From assembly GCA_022432975.1 (NCBI GenBank), contig CM039510.1:11916301-11980300 (forward strand): DNA of 64,000 bases. Reading direction: 5' to 3'. The notes beneath the pieces were generated by a model. That model searched no databases, had not been told where the DNA came from, and was given only the letters and a program-made list of their open reading frames with translations. The translations under genes and the position numbers were made by a program. Shown here piece after piece: positions 47,340-57,284 of the stretch. Numbering within the stretch: the stretch's first letter is position 1; each line of letters starts with the position of its first letter. Source of the stretch: Begonia masoniana (taxonomy: Eukaryota; Streptophyta; Magnoliopsida; Cucurbitales; Begoniaceae).

Positions 47340-47500
47340 TGTAACACCCGACATTTCGGCCAGGTGATTTTCTGACCATTTTCATTGTCACCCTCTTATT
47401 TAACCTTTATGATTTAAAATTTAATGTTAAGATAAATTATTACAAGTTAAGTAAAACTAGGTTGGGTGGCAGTTTTGTACATTAAAATCGATGGATTTAG

Positions 47501-47508
47501 TATAAATA
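47501..47508 (+). promoter_or_regulatory. L7 LTR TATA box
   Basis: TATAAATA about 160 bp from the LTR start, followed by a CT-rich leader (47560-47660). This again implies a short U3. Confidence 0.6.
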
Positions 47509-47681
47509 GGAAATAGAAACCTTAAATCTCATTTATTGCCACTGTAGCCGACATTCCCTCTCGGCGATTTCTTCTCTTCCAAGTTCTTACTCTCGGCTAC
47601 CAGAACTTTCCTCTGCCGACGACCGGTTTCAAACTTGCTTTTCTCTGCAAATCCACACCCGAGGTATGAAATGGACAATGT

Positions 47682-50270
47682 TGTAACGACCCGAGGAGGA
47701 CCGTCACGAAATTCTTGACCTTACTTAAACTTAAATTCATTTTTGTACTCTTTTTTTTGAAAACGTAACTTTAATGAAGTGCATAGCATCTGCCGGCGAG
47801 CCATGCAAGCACTTCAGCCAATCGCTAAACGACAAGCTTAGAGTTCACATCTTCCGGTGAGCATGAGCTTAACACGTGACCCATTAAAACTCGCTCGGTG
47901 GTGGACATCTACCGATGAACACGTGCAACTCTCGTGTTCATTAAAACCTCATCCGGTAGGGGACATCTACTGGTGGACACGTGACTCTCTCGTGCTTCAT
48001 TAAATTTACTCGTGTGATATACTTCTTCCGGTAGAGAATTACACTACCTATACCGGTCACTAGGCGACAAAATAACATCTTTGTCTTCCGGTAGAGAATT
48101 ACACTACCTCTACCGGTCACTAGACGACAAAATAGCGTTTTCTTCTTCCGATGATGTCAGCCGGGAGACAACCATTTTCCTCTTCCGATGACGTCAGCCG
48201 GAAGGCAAATCCATACAACTTCCATCACATTTCTCCTGCCGATGACGTCAGCCGGAAGACAACAATTCTCCTCTTCCGATGACGTCAGCCGGAAGACAAC
48301 CATTTTTCCCCTTCCGATGACGTCAGCCGGAAGGCAAACTCATACAACTTCTATCACACTTCTCCTGCCGATGACGTCAGCCGGAAGACAACAATTCTCC
48401 TCTTCCGATGACGTCAGCCGGAAGACAACCATTTTTCCCCTTCCGATGACGTCAGCCGGAAGGCAAACTCATACAACTTCTATCACACTTCTCCTGCCGA
48501 TGACGTCAGCCGGAAGACAACAATTTTTCCTCCAGCGTCCCTCGGCAGAAGACATCCTGGCTTTTCTCAGACTTAGATTTTAGATAACATAAACTTCATA
48601 GCCTCAATCTTAATAACCAGGACTCAAGCGGAATGAACCATAAACTTACTAGAACTCGTACAGCGAAAGACTTAATAATTCATTTCATACTCATAAATAT
48701 CCTCAGATTCAGTACTCATACCAGACAAACTCAGAACTCAATAATTCGAAAGTAAAGTCATCATACTTAGACTTCCATAATCATAAACATTACTACTTAA
48801 ACTTCAGAACTTATAAACATCCTTAAATCATAAAACGTTAACCAGGGTTACTCATTTGCCATCCAGCCACAGAACTGCCCCTGAACACCCTCCAGCAACC
48901 TAGCTTAGATATTTTCATCAACTTTGAATTCCTCACCTGATATTTCTTCACCTACATCATAAGGTGTAACTGTAAGCCTAAGGCTTAGTAAGGAATGCAA
49001 ACTATTATGAGTTCATGAATGCATAACTTGGAGAAAAACATGCTCATAAGTCTTTTCTTTTCATGTACTTATCTTAATCATCATTCATAATCGTATCTCG
49101 TATTCATTGTTCATAATCATCATTCGTAGACATGCTCATATTCATCATTCCTTTCATCATTCATATTCTTCATTACATTATGTGGTTTAAGGGAGGATTT
49201 GTGCCGGTAAAGGGGGTTCGACAGTGAGTTTGATCATGGTCCCTACTGCGGGTCGTATTCATATGTCCTACTGCGGACTGTGACATACGCCGAACCACCC
49301 TCACTTAACCACGTTGCATAAGTTTTATCTTCTTACCTTATTCATGAGAAAACATATTTCAAAACATTTTCATATGCTTGAGAAGTAAAACATGATGCAT
49401 AACATAAATGCACTTAATCATCGAACTAAGACAGGGGAGTACATGAGAATAACAGAACCATATCCATCGACATTTCATCAAACATATAGCAGACAATGTT
49501 CACTAAATCTAACTTAATCCTTTGATGTAGGGCCCTATTGGCCGGAAACTTAATACATTCACTTACCTGGATTCCTTAGCAACTTGGATCACTTTCTCTT
49601 CAACTTCTTCACCTAACACATTTCACATTACAGTAGTTAAATAAAATCCTAAAAGTTCTAATCATAGGTCATCCTAGAATTTAATAGCTAGAGTCATCTC
49701 CGAATCCTTAGTCTAAAGCTCTGTGCAGAATCTGAAATCCAAAATAGAACAAAGAGGTTCTACTATTGATTAAATCTGAGTTAGGTTACTTAAAATGACC
49801 AGAATCTATTCGGGTTGACATTACTACTCTCGGATTCTAAAATGTTCTAAAACGGCATGGCCATTGATAAACTCCAAGTTCAGATGCTGAGCTGAAAACA
49901 GAGCTGATAAACTAACAGATAGCTACATTGTCTATTGCATACCTCGGGTACGAACTTGCAGAGAAAATGCAGGCTGAAAATAGTCGTCAGTGAGGGAGAA
50001 CGCCGGTAACAGAGAGCAGGAGCTCGGGAGAGAAGAAATCGCCGAGAGAAGGGGTGTCGGCTACAGTGAGGTTTAAATGAGATTTAAGGTTTCCTTTTTC
50101 TATTTATACTTAATCCATCAATCTTAATTACAATTCTGCCACCCAACCTAGTTTTACTCAACTTGTAATAAATTTGTCTTAACATCAAATTTAAATTATA
50201 AAGGTTAAATAAAAGGGTGATAAATAAAATGGTCAGAAAAATTCACCTGGCCGAAATGTCGGGTGTTACA
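47682..50270 (-). mobile_element. L7 solo LTR, reverse, nested in the other L7 LTR
   Basis: TGTAACGACCCGAGG to TGTCGGGTGTTACA with TSD AATGT at 47677-47681 and 50271-50275. Same family as its host, opposite orientation, 2,589 bp. Minus-strand donor at 49565-49566 and acceptor at 48952-48953 (putative intron 615 nt). Confidence 0.95.
48150..48520 (-). repeat. TGACGTCA array with higher-order unit
   Basis: Nine copies of a CCGATGACGTCAGCCGGAAG-type unit (first one TGATGTCA) arranged as a three-unit block of about 128 bp repeated two to three times. A tandem pair with GAATTACACTACCT and CCGGTCACTAG lies just before it (48020-48135). The repeat creates a spurious 131-residue frame. Confidence 0.92.
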
Positions 50271-51734
50271 AATGTAGTCATTCATTAGTAAATAGAGCTC
50301 TGTTTTCAGCTCGGCACTGAGTTCGGATTTTTAGCAGTGGCCGAGCAATTTGTGATTTTCTTAATCTGAGAGTAGAAATGTCATCCCGAATCGATCTTGA
50401 GTATTTTAAGTAACCAACTCGGATTTAATCAATGGTAAAAAAAAAAAAAAAAAAAAAAACTGTCCACCTAGTTTCGGATTCCAGACTGCAGGGTGTCAAA
50501 CAGAGGAATCGGAATGACTTTAGCCATTAGATCCTAGGATGGTTTATGATTAGGACTGCTAGGACTTTGTTTTAACTACTGTAATGTACATGTTTTAGGT
50601 GAAGAAGTTAAAGAGAGGAAGTTCGGATTGCTAAGGAATCCAGGTAAGTGAATGTGTTAAGATTTCCGGCCACTAGGGCCCTACACCGCAAGGGTATTAG
50701 GAAATCACTGAAATGTTAACTTGTTGACTATGATTTGTTATTCCCACGACATGAAGAAGTTGTGTAAGTAAATGTAAAGTTACAGGATGTTCTACTTGTC
50801 CTTATGGTATGACTTTTCTCTGTGAACCTCATGTCTATGCATTATGCCCACGTTTATGATTAAGTAGAGAACATGAAAAGTAAATGTAACCATAATTAAG
50901 TGCAGAACGGGGAAAAGACTATGCTATGTATGACTCGCGAATTCTCCCACTGGTGGAGGCCGAGTAATGATATGTATGACTCGCGAAATCTCCCACTGGT
51001 GGAGGCCGAGTAATGATATGTATGGCTCGCGAATTTTCCCACTGGGGAGGCCGAGTGATGTATCATGGTTGCCGCGATAGGCAAATGATTATGCATGACT
51101 GCCGCGATAGGCAAATGACTATGTACCCCTGTCTTCCTCCCTCGTTCCCTGCCTTAATACATGTTATGTAAATGATAAAGATGAACATGAATGAAGAATG
51201 GTTTACGAATTATGTCTCTTTAAATTGTATATTCATGTATATCTGTCAGCATGCATTCCTTACTAAGCATTAGGCTTATAGTTAAACCTTATGGTGTAGG
51301 TGAAGAAGGTTCAGGTGAGGATTCCAAAGTAGATGAAGATGTTTAAGCTTGGTTGCTGGAAGGTGTTCAAGGGGGGGACAGTTCTGTGGCTGGATGGCAA
51401 ATGAGTAACCCTGGTTAACGTTTTATGATTTAAGGATGTTCATAAGTTCTGAAGTTTAAGTAGCAATGCTTATGATTATGGAAGTCTAAGTATGATGACT
51501 TTACTTTCGAATACTGAGTTCTGAGTTTGTCTGGTATGAGTACTGAGTCTTAGGATAATTATGAGGATATGAGATGAATTATTAGGTCTTTCGCTGTATG
51601 AGTTCTAGTAAGTTTATGGTTCATTCTGCTTGAGTCCTGGTTATTAAGATTGAGGCTATGAAGTTTATGTTATCTAAAATCTAAGTATGAGGAAAGCCAG
51701 GATTGTCTTCTGCCGAGGGACGCTGGAGGAAACA

Positions 51735-51900
51735 TTGTTGTCTTCCGGCTGACGTCGTCGGAAGAGGAAAATGGTTGTCTTCCGGCTGACGTCATCGGCA
51801 GGAGAAGTGTGATAGAAGTTGTATGGGTTTGACTTCCGGCTGACGTCATCGGAAGAGGAAAATGGTTGTCTTCCGGCTGACGTCATCGGAAGAAGAAAAC
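51735..51900 (+). repeat. TGACGTCA units in host L7 LTR
   Basis: Four units with CTTCCGGCTGACGTCATCGG-type sequence (first one has GTCG), the same array as in the nested copy but with fewer units. Confidence 0.88.
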
Positions 51901-52482
51901 GCTATTTTGTCGTTTAGTGACCGGTAAAGGTAGTGTAATTCTCTACCGGAAGACAAAGATGTTATTTTGTCGCCTAGTGACCGGTAGAGGCAGTGTAATT
52001 CCCTACTGGAAGAAGCATATCACACGAGTAAATTTAATGAAGCACGAGAGAGTCACGTGTCCACCGGTAGATGTCCGCTACCGGATGAGGTTTAATGAAC
52101 ACGAGAGCTGCACGTGTTCATCGGTAGATGTCCACCACCGAGTGAGTTTTAAAGGGGCACGTGTTAAGCTCGTGCTCACCGGATGATGTTTCCTGTTAGG
52201 CGATGATAAGTGAGTCACGCGAGTTTCACGTGATGAACCGGATGATGTTTCCTGTTAGGCGATGATAAGTGAGTCACGCGAGTTTCACGTGATGAACCGG
52301 ATGATGTAAACTCTAAGTTTGTTGTTTAGCGATTGGCTGAAGTGCTTGCATGGCTCGCCGGCAGATGCTATGCACTTCATTAAAGTTACGTTTCCAAAAA
52401 AAAAAAGAGAGTCCAATTACGAATCAAGGTTTAAGTAAAGTCAAGGATTCCGTGACGGTCCTCCCCGGGTCGTTACAATCCA

Positions 52483-52834
52483 TGCACAACCTAAAAGAGA
52501 AAATCCCAAGTAATTCCAGAATATTTTAAAAAAACATAAATTCAACTGTCAAACAGAGGTTTTAAAATTCATCAACACAGAATCTATACATCGTTTTAAA
52601 ATCTCAGAAGCAGTATAGAACTTGACATGCATTTCCAGAATTCACCAAAACAAAAGTTTTTAAAACATAAACATAAAACTTTAAAACTTCACTCTCTCTG
52701 GTCAGGAATATATCTAACTGCCACAACCTTCCCCGAAAGCTCGTGCCACCAACCACCTATTCGTCGGCCTGAGGCACAAAATCCTCATCCACGGGTTCCG
52801 TACCTACATCAGAGAATTCAACAATGAGCCTAAA
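52483..52834 (-). mobile_element. L3-like LTR, reverse, second segment (copy B)
   Basis: Resumes after the L7 insertion with TSD ATCCA (52478-52482) and stops at GAGCCTAAA, where the forward L3 LTR starts. It includes the minus-strand acceptor region GTACCTACATC near 52800, matching the module in other LTRs. Confidence 0.82.
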
Positions 52835-55800
52835 TGTAACACCCGACATTTTTACCATGTAATTATTCCTTAAACTATTGAAATGGAATTTATTGGCCAT
52901 TAATAAAATGTGTATTTTATTTGGAGTTTTATAATACCTTACAGAAAAGTGGGTTTTTGGAGAAAATGGATTGAAAAATTTAAGTAACGATTCAATTGGA
53001 AAACCCAAACTATATTCAACCAAAACAAAACTAATTTGGTGGAAATCAATGGAGGGGTAAATTAGGATGGAATTAAGGTTGGTGGGAGTAAACCAATGGA
53101 TGAATGACATGTGGCAACTTGTTGAAGAAGCCATGTTCTTCTTCCTACGTGAAACCCTCATTTCTTTTCTCGGTTTCCTAGTTTCTTCTCTGCTTCCTCT
53201 TTCTTGGCGATTTTAACCTCTCCAAGACTTCCACTTTCCTGTTTTCTTTGGCAAAGGTAAACATCTGTTAAAGCTAACGTTTGGGATAAGCTAAAATGTG
53301 AGTTTTGGTTAGAGTAAAGGGTTGTGATACTTTGGTAAAAACTCACTATTTTTGGATAAAAACACACCAGTTTTTTTTCTAAGGGTTTGAATGAGTTTGG
53401 AACAGATTCTACTAAGTTATTAGTTAGGATTTGCAGCTTGTTTAATTTCACTGCATTGCTGCAAACTGGTCTGAGCGTTCCAGGGACATTCGGGCATACT
53501 ACATTGCAGCAAACATGTAAGTTCATACCCGTACGTTGGCCCTTAAGGCCCTACATCACGGAGGTACTAGATATTTCTGGTCTGTCGGGTTGTTTGGGTA
53601 GATGAGTTAGAGATATGTTCTGAAATGTCTGGCTTTGATTTACTTTCTGTTGTCTGCCAGTTTAAGTTCAAGCACCGTTCATGCATACACGTTTTCTCTG
53701 AAAGACATGCAAATGTTTTCTGTACACGGTTTGAAGTTAAACAAGATAAAATCTGACTGAAATGTACTGGTTAAGTGTGGGACGGGGACTGGCCCCCAGA
53801 TCTGTTTCTATTATGTTCTGTATTACTGTTTGGGCCTGATAGTGTACCCACTGTTCGCCAGTTCCCCTATAAGCCCCACTTATACCCCTCTGCCACTGAA
53901 ACGTAATGTAATGTTCCGTCACTGTATTTTGAAAACCGCATGCATAGCATTTTGCATCACTGCATATTTATTATGTTCTTACTGAGTTTTAGACTCATAG
54001 GTGAACTCCCTGATGTAGGTACTGAACCCGAAAATGAGGACTTTGTGCCTCAGTCTGATGACTAGGTGGCTGGTGGATCGAGCTCATGGGGGTTTGGTTG
54101 CTGCAGTCAGACACACTTTTCTGTCCCGAGGTTTAAGTCTTAGTCCTTAAAGTAAAGTTCATATCTGTAAACTCTTCTGGAATTCTGGTGTGTTTGTTTT
54201 AAAACTCTGTTAAGGTTCTGTGTTTGTTTTAAAAACTTCCGTTTTTGGGAAATTTTGTAATTACATGTTAAATTCTGTACTGTCTCTGAGATTTTGAAAC
54301 AATGTATAGATTCTGTGTCAAAGTTTAAAACCGCTATATTTGACAGTTAAGTTTATATTCTAAAGTATTCTGGAATTGTTTGGGATATTTTTTGTTAATC
54401 TGTGCATGTTTGATTCTGGTTTGGAACTATCCATGCAGTTTGTTTCTTTAAATCTGTCAATTGTAAAGTATGTCTTACAATCTTGTTTAGACTCGGATAT
54501 TGAAAGTCTAAAATTTTCATGCCTTCTGTTGTGCTCGAGAATATGTTTTTGAGTGGTTTGAGAATCTGAGACTTTTAAGTCTTCTGTTTTTATGCCCTCT
54601 GTCTGTGTGTTATCCTGTCAAAAGTTGTAATTCTATCTTTGAACTATGTCTACCGATTGATCGTACATGGTTGTCTTCCGGCTGACGTCATCCAAGTCTT
54701 CCGCCAGTATATTTACGTCTTCCGGCTGACGTCATCCTAGTCTTCCGCCAGTATATTTACGTCTTCCGGCTGACGTCATCCTAGTCTTCCGCCAGTATAT
54801 TTACGTCTTCCGGCTGACGTCATCCAAGTCTTCCGCCAGTATATTTACGTCTTCCGGCTGACGTCATCCAAGTCTTCCGCCAGTATATTTACGTCTTCCG
54901 GCTGACGTCATCCAAGTCTTCCGCCAGTATATTTACGTCTTCCGGCTGACGTCATCCTAGTCTTCCGCCAGTATATTTACGTCTTCCGGCTGACGTCATC
55001 CAAGTCTTCCGCCAGTATATTTACGTCTTCCGGCTGACGTCATCCAAGTCTTCCGCCAGTATATTTACGTCTTCCGGCTGACGTCATCCAAGTCTTCCGC
55101 CAGTATATTTACGTCTTCCGGCTGACGTCATCCAAGTCTTCCGCCAGTATATTTACGTCTTCCGGCTGACGTCATCCAAGTCTTCCGCCAGTATATTTAC
55201 GTCTTCCGGCTGACGTCATCCTAGTCTTCCGCCAGTATATTTACGTCTTCCGGCTGACGTCATCCTAGTCTTCCGCTAGTATATTTACGTCTTCCGGCTG
55301 ACGTCATCCAAGTCTTCCGCCAGTATATTTACGTCTTCCGGCTGACGTCATCCTAGTCTTCCGCCAGTATATTTACGTCTTCCGGCTGACGTCATCCAAG
55401 TCTTCCGCCAGTATATTTACGTCTTCCGGCTGACGTCATCCAAGTCTTCCGCCAGTATATTTACGTCTTCCGGCTGACGTCATCCAAGTCTTCCGCCAGT
55501 ATATTTACGTCTTCCGGCTGACGTCATCCTAGTCTTCCGCCAGTATATTTACGTCTTCCGGCTGACGTCATCCAAGTCTTCCGCCAGTATATTTACGTCT
55601 TCCGGCTGACGTCATCCAAGTCTTCCGCCAGTATATTTACGTCTTCCGGCTGACGTCATCCAAGTCTTCCGCCAGTATATTTACGTCTTCCGGCTGACGT
55701 CATCCTAGTCTTCCGCCAGTATATTTACGTCTTCCGGCTGACGTCATCCTAGTCTTCCGCCAGTATATTTACGTCTTCCGGCTGACGTCATCCAAGTCTT

Positions 55801-57125
55801 CCGCCAGTATATTTACGTCTTCCGGCTGACGTCATCCAAGTCTTCCGCCAGTATATTTACGTCTTCCGGCTGACGTCATCCTAGTCTTCCGCCAGTATAT
55901 TTACGTCTTCCGGCTGACGTCATCCAAGTCTTCCGCCAGTATATTTACGTCTTCCGGCTGACGTCATCCAAGTCTTCCGCCAGTATATTTACGTCTTCCG
56001 GCTGATGTCATCCTAGTCTTCCGCTAGTATATTTACGTCTTCCGGCTGACGTTATCCTAGTCTTCCGCTAGTATATTTACGTCTTCCGGCTGACGTCATC
56101 CAAGTCATCCGCCAATATATTTACGTCCTCCGGCTGACGTCATCCTAGTCTTCCGCCAGTATATTTACGTCATCCTAGTCTTCCGCCAATATATTTACAT
56201 CTTCCGGCTGACGTCATCCTAGTCTTCCGCCAGTATATTTACGTCTTCCGGCTGACGTCATCCTAGTCATCCGCCAGTATATTTACGTCTTCCGGCTGAC
56301 GTCATCCAAGTCTTCCTCCAATATATTTACGTCCTCCGACTGACGTCATCCTAGTCTTCCGCCAGTATATTTACGTCTTCTGGCTGACGTCATCCAAGTC
56401 TTCCGCCAGTATATTTACGACTTCCGGCTGACATCATCCATTTTCCGGCCGACGTGATCATCTCATCCGATTGTACCTGTTGCCTAAGTCTTCCGCCTGA
56501 CTTCATCTGTTTTGTCTTATTCGACTTCTTCTTGCCTTGCTTTTTTGCCCGGTTTACTTACGTTTTTACCTACGTCTTCCGCCCCGTTCATTTACTCCTC
56601 CGGCCAAACATCATCCGAGTCTGGTTTTCACAGTAGCTTTTCCTTCAAGTTATACTTCTCATTTATTTTCACTGCATGCATATTTACCACGTCGTTCTCT
56701 GCATGCCCGTTGCTCACCCAACCTTCTTCTTAAACGTTTCAAGTATGCTGATTTTCTTCCTGCTATGCATTCTGCTGTTGTCTAGTTTTGAGTATGTTTC
56801 CCTGTTTTACTTTTAAATGTTCATGTCTCCCTGTTTTATGCAGTCTGTAACTTCTGTGGTTCAAAAATTAATGTGTCTTTTGATTCTGTTTTAAGTATTT
56901 TGAATTTCTTTCTGCCATGCATCCAGCAATCTGTTCTCAATAGGCCTCCGCCTTGTTTCCTGTTTTATTTGGTAAATCTTCTCTGTCTTTCTGTTTCTGT
57001 AATCTTGTCTGTTCCTAGTTTAAAAGTATTATGTTAAAAAAAAAAATGTAGTCACCGTTTTCAAATAACTGTCCCGGAGTGACGGCATGGCTCCTCGGAC
57101 CCCGATCGGGTCGGGGGCTGTCACA
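52835..57125 (+). repeat. Giant L3 5' LTR (4.3 kb)
   Basis: TGTAACACCCGACATTTTTA to GGGGGCTGTCACA. It has a pyrimidine-rich leader, a donor at about 53517, an acceptor near 54017, then a 1.77-kb TGACGTCA array (54671-56438) that makes up about 40% of the LTR. The end is fixed by the primer-binding site 4 bp downstream. Confidence 0.92.
54671..56438 (+). repeat. TGACGTCA array, about 40 x 44 bp
   Basis: Counted by eye: 40 units, about 37 with an intact TGACGTCA palindrome (altered ones near 56005, 56047 and 56429). Unit: CTTCCGGCTGACGTCATCCA plus CTTCCGCCAGTATATTTAC, with CTAG/CAAG alternating at the joint. Central units are almost identical and the last ten are more varied, as expected for expansion from the middle. 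One unit near 56165 is shortened. Confidence 0.97.
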
Positions 57126-57129
57126 GTTA

Positions 57130-57140
57130 TGGTATCAGAG
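57130..57140 (+). promoter_or_regulatory. Primer-binding site of forward L3 element
   Basis: TGGTATCAGAG, complementary to initiator methionine tRNA, 4 bp after the LTR end. Confidence 0.9.
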
Positions 57141-57284
57141 AGACAAGGTTTTAAAACCGATTCTATGAAATGTTTGACTGTGCAACCCGCCACGTGAGAT
57201 CGCTCCACCAAATGTAAGTGTTTAAATTCTTGTCAAAGTTCTGTTTATTAAATTAGGTTATTCTGTTTATAGGGTTTATTAGAA

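Larger units (their letters stand above)
47340..52477 (+). mobile_element. L7 solo LTR, forward, TSD ATCCA, itself interrupted
   Basis: TGTAACACCCGACATTTCGG to CCGGGTCGTTACA, flanked by ATCCA at 47335-47339 and 52478-52482. The empty site in copy A (22477-22481) proves the borders. About 2.54 kb after removing the nested copy. It contains an acceptor, a 45-nt putative exon (50599-50643), a donor at 50644 and an acceptor at 51298-51299. A tandem repeat with ATGTATGACTCGCGAA lies at 50924-51060 and four TGACGTCA-type units near 51735-51895. Confidence 0.95.
36024..56417 (+). repeat. Segmental duplication, copy B
   Basis: Direct near-identical counterpart of 1-25196. It is shorter on the left (2.2-kb deletion, no L3 solo LTR, L4 reduced to one LTR) and longer on the right (L7 pair, about 30 more array units). 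The exact left edge is unknown because copy A starts at the window edge. Confidence 0.93.

Noticed and set aside
48188..48583. 131-residue repetitive frame (MTSAGRQ repeats)
   Set aside because: It is a translation of the TGACGTCA array inside an L7 LTR; no start context or family match.
54671..56438. CRISPR array
   Set aside because: Regular repeats, but spacers are as conserved as repeats, there are no cas genes, and the sequence is a plant LTR.
54671..56438. Centromeric satellite
   Set aside because: The 44-bp array is confined to one LTR with clear ends and a primer-binding site after it.
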